DNA of 64,000 nucleotides from Actinomadura sp. NAK00032. Lineage in GTDB: Bacteria > Actinomycetota > Actinomycetes > Streptosporangiales > Streptosporangiaceae. Location: contig NZ_CP054932.1 in assembly GCF_013364275.1 (NCBI RefSeq), positions 5,642,001 to 5,706,000 on the forward strand. Direction: 5' to 3'. Position numbers and translations under genes: made by a program. The notes under the pieces are model-generated. The model made no database searches. It saw nothing but the letters and a program-made list of their open reading frames with translations, and was not told where the DNA came from. Shown piece after piece: positions 33,131-41,551 of this stretch (the first letter of the stretch is position 1; each line of letters begins with the position of its first letter).

Positions 33131-34255
33131 ATGAGCGCTGCCAACCGGGCACAGGTCATCACACGGTGGGGGGCCATCGCCTTCATGGCGGCCGCGGTCC
33201 TGACCGCCACCGCCGGTGGCTTCGCCCAGTCCTATGCCGGTCTCTACCACTGGGCTCTGGAACACGGCCTGCGGGGCTGGAAGGCCGAATCGTTCCCCCT
33301 GCTGGTCGACCTCTTCATCATCGTCGGAGAGCTCGGGCTCTTCCTGCTGGCCATCGACGCCTTCGTGATAAAGCGCCGCGCCATCATGAGCTGGCTCGAC
33401 TTCTGCCTGCCGCTCACCATCGCCCTCGCCGGCTGGACGGCCAGCCTCATCTTCAACGTGGGCCACGTCGGCCACAAGACCTTCTCCTACCAGGCGACGG
33501 CCGCCGTCCCGCCGATCGTGTCGATGCTCGGCCTGTTCGTCCTGCTGCGGACCCTGCACCGGTACGTGTCGCAGAAGATCGAGGAGGACGAGCCCCCGAA
33601 GGCTCCGGAGCCGCAGCCGCGCGCCATCGCCGGCCCCGTCACGCTGAACCAGATCACGCTGATGCCGCTGCGGACCACCGGCCCGTTCGCGCAGATCCAG
33701 GTGCCCGGCCACTCCGGCAAGGCCCTGGAGTCCGGCACGTCCGCCGCGCCCGCGGCCGAGGCCGCCCCGGCCAAGGCGGACGCCCCGGCCCCCAAGGCGG
33801 CGCCGAGCGAGCCCGCCCCCGCCGCCGCCCCGGCGCCCGCGCCGGTCGCGGAGACGCCGGCCCCCGCCCCGGAGCCCGAGCCGGCGCTGGCCGTCGTCAG
33901 CGCCGCCGCCTCCGCCGGGAGCCTGAACGGGCGCAGCTCCTACGGCACGGCGACCGAGGCGGCCGCGCCGCACGCGCCCTCCCCGGAGAACCTGCGCTCG
34001 GTCGTCATCGACATCCTCGAACGGCGGCACGGCGACGTCGCCGCGACGCTCGCCGAGGTCAGGGCCGAGGGCTACGTCTGCGACGAGGCCGAGATCCAGC
34101 GGATCAGCGACAACCACTGGTTCCCGTACGCGGTGTACCGGCTGCTGGCCAAGCACCACGGCGACGGAGAGCTCGTCGCCGAGGAGCTGACCTCGCAGGG
34201 GATCGTCTACGACCAGGCCACACTGGACGCGCTCGTCCAGTCCTGGCGGGTCTGA
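33131..34255 (+). CDS. DUF2637 membrane protein with duplicated C-terminal module
   Basis: A 374-residue protein. Residues about 10-145 hold four membrane segments of the DUF2637 (SpdB-like) type: RWGAIAFMAAAVLTATAGGF, FPLLVDLFIIVGELGLFLLA, LDFCLPLTIALAGWTASLIF and VSMLGLFVLLRTLH. A Pro/Ala-rich linker (about 190-275) follows. The last 85 residues contain two copies of a helical unit of about 40 residues: ILERRHGDVAATLAEVRAEG.. and LLAKHHGDGELVAEELTSQG... DUF2637 proteins are often on integrative elements with transfer genes; none are here. GGGAG lies 10 bases before the ATG. Confidence 0.78.
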   Translation: MSAANRAQVITRWGAIAFMAAAVLTATAGGFAQSYAGLYHWALEHGLRGWKAESFPLLVDLFIIVGELGLFLLAIDAFVIKRRAIMSWLDFCLPLTIALAGWTASLIFNVGHVGHKTFSYQATAAVPPIVSMLGLFVLLRTLHRYVSQKIEEDEPPKAPEPQPRAIAGPVTLNQITLMPLRTTGPFAQIQVPGHSGKALESGTSAAPAAEAAPAKADAPAPKAAPSEPAPAAAPAPAPVAETPAPAPEPEPALAVVSAAASAGSLNGRSSYGTATEAAAPHAPSPENLRSVVIDILERRHGDVAATLAEVRAEGYVCDEAEIQRISDNHWFPYAVYRLLAKHHGDGELVAEELTSQGIVYDQATLDALVQSWRV

Positions 34256-34296
34256 CACGACTCCCCGGGGGGATCTCACCCCCCCATCGCCGTTCC

Positions 34297-34332
34297 GGAC
34301 CGGCCGTCCCCCTGATTGCGGGCGGCCGGTCC
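34297..34332. terminator. Terminator hairpin after the DUF2637 gene
   Basis: GGACCGGCCG at 34297-34306 pairs with CGGCCGGTCC at 34323-34332, a perfect 10-bp stem with a 16-base loop. It is 41 bp after the stop codon. Confidence 0.65.
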
Positions 34333-34399
34333 CGGCGTATCGGCGTGATCACGCTCCGTCCGTGCGACGCTGGGGAGACCTGCGACGCCGGGAGAGCCG

Positions 34400-35407
34400 A
34401 TGAAGCCGATGTGGACGCAGCTCGCCGCCGTGGCCCTCGCCGCCGCGCTCGGCGGGGCCGTCACCGGATACCTGGTCGCCCCCTCGCCGGGCGGCGCCGC
34501 CGCCCGTCCGGCCGCCGCCCAGGCCCCGCCCCCGAAGGGCGGCACGCTGCACCTGGCGCTGAACATGCCGGCCCGCGACCGCGCCGAGGCGGCGGCCCTC
34601 GGCTACACCCTGTTCGACGTCGACCCGGACGAGGGCGACATCGCCTCGCTCCCCGCCGGCGGCCGGGCCCTGCTGTGGGTGGGCAACACCACCTGCGGGG
34701 GCTTCCAGCAGGAGAGCGCCTCCGCGTTCACCGAGACGGTGAAGCGGTTCGCCGGGAACGAGCGCGTCTACGGGTGGTACCTGTCCGACGAGCCGAACCC
34801 GGACGAATGCCCCGACATCGCCGCCAAGATCCGGCAGCGGGCCGACATCGTCCACCGGTACGCGCCCGGCCAGCGGGCGTTCGCGTCGCTGACCGACTGG
34901 CCGATGCGCCCGCTCAAGCCGTCCGAGACCCATCTCGACCTCATCGGCCTCGACCCCTACCCGTGCCGGGCGGACGCCCCGCGCTGCGACCTCGGCGCGA
35001 TCGACGCCATGGTCGCGCAGGCCGCCCGCGCCGGGTTCCCGCGCCGCATGGTCGTGCCGGTGTTCCAGACGTTCGGGCAGTCCTGCAACGACGGGGAGCG
35101 GAACTGGCGGCTGCCGAGCGAGCGGCAGCTCCGGTCCATCCTCGGCCGGTGGGAGCGGCTCGTCCCGCGGCCCGCGTTCGACATCAGCTACTCGTGGGGC
35201 CGCCAGGACGCCTGGGCGTGTCCGGCGCTGTCCGACGCCGACGGCCGCGGCGGGCTCCCCGACCTGCGGTCGGTCATGAAGGCCCACAACACGCGCCGCA
35301 CCGGCCCCGGCCTGCCCACGCACCGTCCGGGGCGGACGCCGACGCCGGCGCCGGCGGTCTCCGAGTCACCGCCGGCGCCGTGCCGCACCACCCCGGCGCA
35401 GCGTTAG
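34400..35407 (+). CDS. Secreted TIM-barrel-like protein, possible glycoside hydrolase
   Basis: A 335-residue protein with an N-terminal hydrophobic segment LAAVALAAALGGAVTGYLVA (signal peptide or anchor, no lipobox) and a Pro/Ala linker. The middle reads like a beta/alpha barrel: LLWVGNTTC, VYGWYLSDEPNPDEC, LDLIGLDPYPC, VVPVFQTFGQSC, FDISYSWG. The DEP and QTF strand ends resemble the acid/base and nucleophile regions of barrel glycosidases, but I cannot name a family. Six to eight cysteines suggest disulfides outside the cell. The C-terminal 40 residues are Pro/Thr-rich. GGGAGAG precedes the ATG. Convergent with the SDR gene. Confidence 0.65.
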   Translation: MKPMWTQLAAVALAAALGGAVTGYLVAPSPGGAAARPAAAQAPPPKGGTLHLALNMPARDRAEAAALGYTLFDVDPDEGDIASLPAGGRALLWVGNTTCGGFQQESASAFTETVKRFAGNERVYGWYLSDEPNPDECPDIAAKIRQRADIVHRYAPGQRAFASLTDWPMRPLKPSETHLDLIGLDPYPCRADAPRCDLGAIDAMVAQAARAGFPRRMVVPVFQTFGQSCNDGERNWRLPSERQLRSILGRWERLVPRPAFDISYSWGRQDAWACPALSDADGRGGLPDLRSVMKAHNTRRTGPGLPTHRPGRTPTPAPAVSESPPAPCRTTPAQR

Positions 35408-35416
35408 AGGTCCACG

Positions 35417-36172
35417 CTAGACGTCGCGCTGCTGCTCCTGGGACGGGTCGGTGCGCAGGCGGGCGTGCAGGCCGCCGTCCACACGCAGGACGTGCCCGTT
35501 GAGCTGCGCCGCCGCCGGGGACGCCAGGTACAGCGCCGCGTCCGCGACCTCCTCCGGCGCGGTGGTGCGGCCCGCCGGGATGTCGGTGGCGGGCCGGACC
35601 TCCCCGACGACGCTGGCCGGGGCGATGCAGTTCGCGCGGATGCCGAGCCCGCCGAGCTCCACGGCGATCGCCCGGCTCAGCGCCTCGATGCCCGCCTTCG
35701 TCACGTCGTAGGCGCTCTGGTCGTCGTGGGCGCGGGACCCGCCCGGCGACGACATGCTGACGATCGCGCCGCCGCGCCCCGCGTCCCGCCAGTGCCGGAC
35801 GGCCCGCACCGACAGCAGGTACGCCGAGCGCAGGTTCGCGGCGACGACCGCGTCCCACACGTCCGCCTCGATGTCGATGAACGGGGTGCGCAGCTCGGTC
35901 ATCGCGGCATTGTTGACGAGGACGTCCAGCCCGCCGTCCCGGGCGAGCCGCGCGAAGACGGCGTCGGCGACGTCCTCGCGGGCGAGGTCGCCGGGCAGCG
36001 TCGCCACCCGCGCGACGGCGTCGAAGACCTTGAGGCCGTCGGCGTCCACGTCGACGGCGAGCACCTCGGCGCCCGCGTCCGCGAAGCGGTGCACCAGCGC
36101 GCGGCCGATCAGCCCCGCGGCGCCGGTCACCAGCACCCGCTCCCCCGTGAAGTCGAACGTGACAGTGCTCAT
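35417..36172 (-). CDS. SDR-family oxidoreductase
   Basis: A 251-residue classical short-chain dehydrogenase. Motifs: TGAAGLIGRA (cofactor, residues about 16-25), NNAA near 88, SMSSPGG (catalytic Ser) and YDVTK (Tyr and Lys), then the ending RVDGGLHAR. The acidic residue after the second strand (LAVDVDADG) suggests NAD(H). It is the last gene of the ABC importer operon, 10 bp after the second permease, so it probably oxidises the imported compound, perhaps a sugar or polyol (inference). Confidence 0.9.
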   Translation of the reverse strand: MSTVTFDFTGERVLVTGAAGLIGRALVHRFADAGAEVLAVDVDADGLKVFDAVARVATLPGDLAREDVADAVFARLARDGGLDVLVNNAAMTELRTPFIDIEADVWDAVVAANLRSAYLLSVRAVRHWRDAGRGGAIVSMSSPGGSRAHDDQSAYDVTKAGIEALSRAIAVELGGLGIRANCIAPASVVGEVRPATDIPAGRTTAPEEVADAALYLASPAAAQLNGHVLRVDGGLHARLRTDPSQEQQRDV

Positions 36173-36182
36173 ATGACAGCCC

Positions 36183-37052
36183 TCATTCGGCCGGAGCCTC
36201 CCTCACCTGGGCGACGATCTGTGTCGGGTTGACGAACATCAGCGCGACGATCAGCAGCACCGCGGACAGCGCCATGTAGATCACGGCCATCGCGTCGATG
36301 GCCTGCGCCGCGCGGATGCCGGGCGTGAACGCGGCGCTGTAGAGCGCGACGATCAGGGTCTGGCTGTCGGCGTCCGCCACCAGGAACGTCAGCTCGAACA
36401 TGGCGACGGTGCGGACCAGCACCAGGATCCCGGCGGCGAGGATGCCCGGCAGCAGCAGCGGCACCAGCACCCGGGTGAACACCTGCCGGGTCCGGGCCCC
36501 GCACATCCGCGCCGCCGACTCCACGTTCGCGTCGATCTGCTCCACGAACGGCGTCATCACGAGCACGACGAACGGCAGCGCCGGGACGAGGTTCGCCGCG
36601 ACGACGCCCGTCATCGTCCCGGCCAGGTGCACCTTGTACAGGACGGTCGCGAGCGGGATCCCGTAGGTGATCGGCGGCAGCAGCACCGGGAGCAGCAGCA
36701 GGAACATCACGATCCGCTTGCCGGGGAAGTCGCGGCGTGCGAGCGCGTACCCGGCAGGGACGCCGATGAGCAGCGCCAGCGCCACCACGATCAGCGTGAT
36801 CTCCAGCGTGACCGTGAGGACGTCGCCGAGCGCGAACTCCGACCACGCGTCGGAGTACCACGCGCCGGTGAAGCCCTGCGGCAGCCAGCCGGCGAACCAC
36901 CTGGTCCCGAACGAGTTGACGACCACCGACAGGATCAGCGCGAACAGGTTGACCAGGAAGAACACGACGCTGATCCAGACGAGCCAGCCGCTCAGCCGGC
37001 CCTTCGGCAGGCGCACGCGGGGCAGCCCGGCGGGGCGCGAGACGGCGGTCAT
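36183..37052 (-). CDS. ABC importer permease (second)
   Basis: A 289-residue inner-membrane permease of the PotC-like binding-protein-dependent type, with six membrane helices and the EAA loop VESAARMCGARTRQVFTRVLVPLLLPGI. The N-terminal segment LVWISVVFFLVNLFALILSVVVNSF is helix 1. The start overlaps the first permease by 4 bp. It forms the heterodimeric channel with that permease. Confidence 0.92.
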   Translation of the reverse strand: MTAVSRPAGLPRVRLPKGRLSGWLVWISVVFFLVNLFALILSVVVNSFGTRWFAGWLPQGFTGAWYSDAWSEFALGDVLTVTLEITLIVVALALLIGVPAGYALARRDFPGKRIVMFLLLLPVLLPPITYGIPLATVLYKVHLAGTMTGVVAANLVPALPFVVLVMTPFVEQIDANVESAARMCGARTRQVFTRVLVPLLLPGILAAGILVLVRTVAMFELTFLVADADSQTLIVALYSAAFTPGIRAAQAIDAMAVIYMALSAVLLIVALMFVNPTQIVAQVREAPAE

Positions 37053-37981
37053 GATCCCTTACCTCCCATCGCGGGGCCGGTGTAGAGGCGGCCGCGCAGC
37101 AGCAGCGTGACCGAGATGACGAGCAGCTCGAACACGCCCATCAGCACGGCGATGGCCGAGGCCATCGAGTAGTCGTACTTCTCGAACGCCGCCTGGTACG
37201 CCGCGATCGCCATCACCCGCGTCTCCCCGGCGGGTTCGCCGACGAGGTTCGCGGACGGGAACACCGAGAACGCCAGCACGAACGCCAGCACGAACGTGGT
37301 CGCGAGGCCGGGTGCCAGCAGCGGCAGGACGATCCGCCGCATCCGCTGCCAGGGCCCGGCGCCGAGCGTGGCCGCGGCCCGCTCCAGCGTCGGGTCGATC
37401 CCCGACATGTACGACAGCACCAGCAGGAACGCGAACGGGAAACCGGTGATGATCAGCGAGAACAGCACGCCCCAGTAGTTGTAGATGAGCCGGACGGGCT
37501 CGTCCACGAGGCCGAGGTCGAGCAGGACCCGGTTGAACCAGCCCTTGGGGCCGAGGTAGCGGAGCAGGCCGTCCGCGACCAGCACCGTGCCGAGCGTCAC
37601 CGGCAGGACGAGCAGCGCCGTCAGCACCCGCCGCCCGCGGAACCGGCCGCGCAGCCGGTAGGCGATCGGCACGGACGCGCCGACGTTGATCAGCGCGGCG
37701 GGCAGCGCCAGCTTCAGCGTCTTCCACACGGTGCCGCGCTGGTAGGAGTCCTGGAAGAAGTCGGCGTAGTTGCGCAGCGGGCCGCCGCCGTTCTTCGGCT
37801 GCAGGGACAGGCTCACCCCGTACAGCATCGGGTAGAGGAACAGCAGCCCGATGATGAGCACGGCGGGCACCAGCAGGAGCAGCACCCGGTCGACGCCGCG
37901 TTCGGCGAGCCGGTGCCGCAGTCCGCCGCGGCCGCGCCCGGGCGCCGGCGCCGCGGGCCGGGCGGGAGCCTCAACCGCCAT
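37049..37981 (-). CDS. ABC importer permease (first)
   Basis: A 310-residue permease of PotB-like type: cytoplasmic Arg/Pro-rich start, helix 1 VLLLLVPAVLIIGLLFLYPMLYGV, and the EAA loop LERAAATLGAGPWQRMRRIVLPLLAPGL that contacts the ATPase. Six membrane helices are evident. It starts inside the end of the ATPase gene (11-bp overlap) and ends in a 4-bp overlap with the second permease. Confidence 0.92.
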   Translation of the reverse strand: MAVEAPARPAAPAPGRGRGGLRHRLAERGVDRVLLLLVPAVLIIGLLFLYPMLYGVSLSLQPKNGGGPLRNYADFFQDSYQRGTVWKTLKLALPAALINVGASVPIAYRLRGRFRGRRVLTALLVLPVTLGTVLVADGLLRYLGPKGWFNRVLLDLGLVDEPVRLIYNYWGVLFSLIITGFPFAFLLVLSYMSGIDPTLERAAATLGAGPWQRMRRIVLPLLAPGLATTFVLAFVLAFSVFPSANLVGEPAGETRVMAIAAYQAAFEKYDYSMASAIAVLMGVFELLVISVTLLLRGRLYTGPAMGGKGS

Positions 37982-39182
37982 CGCCGGCCCCCGTCTCCGC
38001 GGGCTCGTCGAGCGCCTCGGCGGCCTCCCGCACGCTCTCGCCGAACACCAGCACCCGCTCCGGCGGGACGGTCAGCGCCACCCGCTCCCCCGGCGCGATC
38101 CGCTCCGGGGACGTGAAGTGGACGACCCGCCCGTCATCGGTGACGCCCTCGGCCGCGACCTCGCGCCCGTGGAACTCCGACACCTCGACCCGGACGCGCA
38201 CGCGGTTCCCCGCGCCGGCGGCGTCCCCAGTGGATTCCCCGCCGGGGCCGTCCCCGGCGACCGTGAAGTCCTCGGGCCGGACGGCCGCGACCGCCCGTCC
38301 CCCCGTGAGCGGCTGCCGCCCGACCCCGGTGAGGGTGAGTCCGCCCTCCTCCCCGAGCGTCACCGTCCCGTCGCCCGACGACAGGACGGGCAGCTCCAGC
38401 AGGTTCCGGTAGCCCATGAACCCGGCGATGTAGGTGCTGGCCGGGTAGGTGTAGACCTCCTCCGGGGTGCCGATCTGCTCGACCTTCCCGTGCCGCAGCA
38501 CCACGACCCGGTCGGCGAGCGCGAGCGCCTCCTCCTGGTCGTGCGTGACGTACACGGTGGTCAGGCCGAGCGTCTGGTGGATGCGGCGGATCTCGGTGCG
38601 CATCTGCACGCGCAGCTTGGCGTCCAGGTTGGACAGCGGCTCGTCCATCAGCACCAGCTTCGGCCGCAGCACGATCGCGCGGGCGATCGCCACCCGCTGC
38701 TGCTGGCCGCCGGACAACTGGCCGGGCAGCTTGTCGGCGTGCTCGGTCAGCTCGACCGTGCGCAGCGCCTCGTCCACCCGGCGGGCCGTCTCCGCCTTCC
38801 CGACCCGCCGGACCGACAGCCCGAACGCGACGTTCTTGCGGACCGACAGGTGCGGGAACAGCGCGTAGTTCTGGAACACCATCCCGAACCCGCGCTTCTC
38901 CGGCGGGAGGGTGTCGATGCGCGCCTCGTCCAGCCAGATCGCGCCGTCCGAGAGGGGCAGCAGCCCGGCCAGGCAGTTCAGCGCGGTCGACTTCCCGCAC
39001 CCGGACGGGCCGAGCAGCGCGATGAACTCGCCGCCCTCGATCCGCAGGTCGAAGCCGCTGAGCGCCGTCGCCTTCCCGAACCGCCGGGTGACCCCGTCCA
39101 GCCGCAGCCGCCCGAACGCGGCCCGCGCGTCGCCCGCCACCGCGCTCTTCACCGCGCTCTCCGTGGCGCTCTCGGCCGTCAT
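37971..39182 (-). CDS. ABC importer ATPase with TOBE domain
   Basis: A 403-residue ATPase of the spermidine/putrescine-iron-molybdate class. Walker A GPSGCGKST at 58-66, Q-loop VFQNYALF at about 102, signature LSGGQQQR at 156-163, Walker B LVLMDE at 176-181 and the switch His in VTHDQEEAL. The C-terminal TOBE-type region from about 290 contains VRPEDFTV. It powers import by the two downstream permeases. The ATG at 39182 overlaps the stop of the binding-protein gene. Confidence 0.95.
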   Translation of the reverse strand: MTAESATESAVKSAVAGDARAAFGRLRLDGVTRRFGKATALSGFDLRIEGGEFIALLGPSGCGKSTALNCLAGLLPLSDGAIWLDEARIDTLPPEKRGFGMVFQNYALFPHLSVRKNVAFGLSVRRVGKAETARRVDEALRTVELTEHADKLPGQLSGGQQQRVAIARAIVLRPKLVLMDEPLSNLDAKLRVQMRTEIRRIHQTLGLTTVYVTHDQEEALALADRVVVLRHGKVEQIGTPEEVYTYPASTYIAGFMGYRNLLELPVLSSGDGTVTLGEEGGLTLTGVGRQPLTGGRAVAAVRPEDFTVAGDGPGGESTGDAAGAGNRVRVRVEVSEFHGREVAAEGVTDDGRVVHFTSPERIAPGERVALTVPPERVLVFGESVREAAEALDEPAETGAGDGG

Positions 39183-40399
39183 GACTTCTTGACCTTCTGG
39201 CCGCCGATCTCGCGGTCCCAGCGGTCGAACGCGGCGACGAGGGCCTTGGCGTCCAGCGGCGGCGCCTTCGGGTTGTCGGCGATGAGCTTGTCGTACTCGC
39301 TCCGGCCGTACTCCTCGATCGCCTTCCGGCTCTCGGCCGGTGCCATGTCGAGGGTCACGCCCTTCACGGCGGGGCCGGGGTAGAAGTAGCCCTTGTCGAA
39401 GGTGATCGCCTGCTGCCGCGGCTGGAGGGCGAACTTCATCATGTCCAGCAGGACGGCGAGCTTCTCGCCGGAGACGCCCTTCGGGACGACCATGTAGTGC
39501 GCGTCGGTGACCCAGGTGAAGCCTTCGAGTGCCTGGATCCTGACGTCCTTCGGCACCTGGCCGAGGACGCGCGGGTTGATGTCCCAGCCGGTGGTGCTGA
39601 GGACGATGTCGCGGGTGCCCTCGCCCAGCTCCTTCATCGTCTGCGTCGTGCCGGTCGGGTAGTACTCGATGTACTTGTCGAGGTCCTTCAGGTACTTCCA
39701 GGTCTTGGCCCAGCCGTTCGACGGGTCCTTGGGGTCGGAGTCCTTGAGGATGTAGGGCAGGCCCATCAGCCACGTGCGCCCGGGACCCGAGTTGGACGGG
39801 CGGGCGTACTCCAGCTTGTTCGGGTGCGCCTTGGCCCAGGCGAGCAGCTCGTCGGCCGTCTTCGGCGGGTTCGGGACGGTCTTCGGGTTGTACTCCAGCA
39901 GCGGGCCGGACGGGTAGTACGTCACGGTGACGCCCTTGCCCTGGGCGAGGTCCTGCATCTTGGACGCGGGCTCCAGGTACAGCGACTTCAGGTCGGGCAG
40001 CTTGTCGGAGTACTTGCCGACGAGATCGACCCACAGGTCCTGCTCCAGCCCGGCGGACAGCCCGTCGGTGCCGGTCAGGACGAGGTCGATGTCGAGCTGC
40101 CCGGCGTCCTGCTGGGCCTTGACCTTGCCGGCCAGCTCGGGCGCGGTCGCCTTGGTGTAGGTGACCTTGCCGACGAGCTTGGGGTGCTCCTTCTTGTAGT
40201 TCTCGAAGATCTGCTGGGTGAGCTGGAGGTTCCCGGCGACGTCGATGATGTTCAGGGTGACGGGCTCGGACGGCAGTTTGACGTCGCCGGCCGCCGGCTC
40301 GGACGCGGAGCCGCCGTCCGAGCTGGGCGCGCCGCAGGCGGTCAGCAGCAGGCCAGCGGCGGTCGCGAGGGTGAGGAGGGCTGATCGAGGAGTTCGCAT
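39179..40399 (-). CDS. ABC importer substrate-binding lipoprotein
   Basis: A 406-residue lipoprotein. The signal peptide ends in the lipobox LLTAC (Cys22). The mature part is a periplasmic-type extracellular solute-binding protein: VTLNIIDVAGNLQLTQQIFENYKKEHP, the hinge-proximal YYPSGPLLEYNPKTVPNPPKT and STTGWDINPRVL. Family resemblance is to the iron/polyamine/2-aminoethylphosphonate-type binders, but the ligand cannot be read. The ATG at 40399 has GGAGG about 9 bases upstream. It lies 32 bp downstream of lacI. Confidence 0.9.
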   Translation of the reverse strand: MRTPRSALLTLATAAGLLLTACGAPSSDGGSASEPAAGDVKLPSEPVTLNIIDVAGNLQLTQQIFENYKKEHPKLVGKVTYTKATAPELAGKVKAQQDAGQLDIDLVLTGTDGLSAGLEQDLWVDLVGKYSDKLPDLKSLYLEPASKMQDLAQGKGVTVTYYPSGPLLEYNPKTVPNPPKTADELLAWAKAHPNKLEYARPSNSGPGRTWLMGLPYILKDSDPKDPSNGWAKTWKYLKDLDKYIEYYPTGTTQTMKELGEGTRDIVLSTTGWDINPRVLGQVPKDVRIQALEGFTWVTDAHYMVVPKGVSGEKLAVLLDMMKFALQPRQQAITFDKGYFYPGPAVKGVTLDMAPAESRKAIEEYGRSEYDKLIADNPKAPPLDAKALVAAFDRWDREIGGQKVKKS

Positions 40400-40431
40400 G
40401 GGGTGGGTCCTCCTGGCGGTTGGGCCGGGTT

Positions 40432-41436
40432 TCACACCGGCCCGGTGGTGCCTCGGATGAGGAGTCGGGTCGCCAGCTCGGCGGCCGGCGGGAGGGGAGG
40501 CGCCTTCGGCGCCCCCGGGTCGAGCGTCGTGTGCACGGTGGCGGCCGCCGCCCGCGACAGCGCGCTGACGGGCATGGCCACCGTGGTCAGGGGCGGATTG
40601 GTCATCGACGCCATCGGGATGTCGTCGAACCCGACGATGCTCAGATCACCGGGCACCTTCACGCCGCGCTCGGTGAGCCGTGACAGCACCCCGAGCGCGA
40701 CCAGGTCGTTGTAGCCGAACGCGGCGGTGACGCCCGCCGCGACCACCTCGTCCGCGGCCCGGTACCCGCCGGTGAACCGCGGCTCGTACGGGCCGAGGTC
40801 CACCAGCTCGATGCCGCGTTCCGCGCAGGCCGCGCCGAGGAACCTGCGGCGCTGCCGGTTCGACCACGAGTTGGCCGGGCCGGACAGGTACGCGCACCTG
40901 CGGTGGCCGAGGGCGTGGACGTGCGCGACGGCCTGCTCCAGGCCGGGCTGGAAGTCCGGCAGGACGGCCGGAGCTCCGCGGTTGGTCCGGTAGGCGAGCA
41001 CCACGCTGGTCTTGGCCGCGACGGCGCGCAGCCGCGTCCCGGACATGCGGGGGGCGCACAGGATCAGCCCGTCCACGCGCTCGACCATGGCCTCGGCCAG
41101 CCGGACCTCCGTCGCCGTGTCCTCGTCGGTGTCGGCCAGGAACACCGCGAAGTCGGTGTCGCGGAAGTAGGCCTCGACGCCCTTGATGAACGGGGCGAAG
41201 AACGGGTTGGCGATGTCGGGGACGATCAGCCCGACATTGCGGGTCCGCCCGAGGACCAGCGACTGCGCCGCGCGGTTCGGCTGGTAGCCGAGCCGCTCGG
41301 CGCACTCGAGCACGCGCCGCCGGGTCTCGGCGTTCACGAGCTCCGGGGAGTTCAGCGCGCGCGAGACCGTCGAGGGGGACACCCCCGCCAGGCTCGCCAC
41401 CGCCCGGATCGAGGCCCGGGTTCCGTCTGCGCTCAT
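40432..41436 (-). CDS. LacI-family transcriptional regulator of the ABC operon
   Basis: A 334-residue regulator. The N-terminal HTH with hinge helix reads SIRAVASLAGVSPSTVSRALNSPELVNAETRRRVLECAERLGYQPN, standard LacI. The effector domain follows with VGLIVPDIANPFFAPFIKGVE and GFDDIPMASMTNPPLTTV. It is the first gene of the run lacI, binding protein, ATPase, two permeases and SDR, and has an AAACGTTT operator just upstream, so it likely represses the whole operon including itself. Confidence 0.93.
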   Translation of the reverse strand: MSADGTRASIRAVASLAGVSPSTVSRALNSPELVNAETRRRVLECAERLGYQPNRAAQSLVLGRTRNVGLIVPDIANPFFAPFIKGVEAYFRDTDFAVFLADTDEDTATEVRLAEAMVERVDGLILCAPRMSGTRLRAVAAKTSVVLAYRTNRGAPAVLPDFQPGLEQAVAHVHALGHRRCAYLSGPANSWSNRQRRRFLGAACAERGIELVDLGPYEPRFTGGYRAADEVVAAGVTAAFGYNDLVALGVLSRLTERGVKVPGDLSIVGFDDIPMASMTNPPLTTVAMPVSALSRAAAATVHTTLDPGAPKAPPLPPAAELATRLLIRGTTGPV

Positions 41437-41449
41437 GGCGGAGATTATG

Positions 41450-41459
41450 AAAACGTTTG
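41450..41459. promoter_or_regulatory. LacI-type operator
   Basis: AAAACGTTTG, with the central palindrome AAACGTTT (41451-41458) and CG at the dyad, is the classic LacI/CcpA-family core. It begins 14 bp upstream of the lacI start, in DNA that is otherwise GC-rich. Confidence 0.75.
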
Positions 41460-41484
41460 CGGAACAGTGTCAATGGCGGGCGCG

Positions 41485-41539
41485 AAAAAGCCCCCGACCG
41501 CAACGGCCTCGTGATCTGAGACCGGACCGGCCGGGGGCT
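41485..41539 (-). terminator. Rho-independent terminator of the DHA2 transporter gene
   Basis: On the minus strand, AGCCCCCGGCCG (41539-41528) pairs with CGGTCGGGGGCT (41500-41489) with one mismatch and is followed by TTTTT. This is one of few hairpins here with a T-run. It lies just upstream of the lacI promoter region. Confidence 0.8.
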
Positions 41540-41551
41540 GTGCCGGCGCGG

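Noticed and set aside
33131..34255. DUF2637 gene as evidence for an integrative conjugative element
   Set aside because: No integrase, replication or transfer gene is near; the neighbours are ordinary chromosomal genes.
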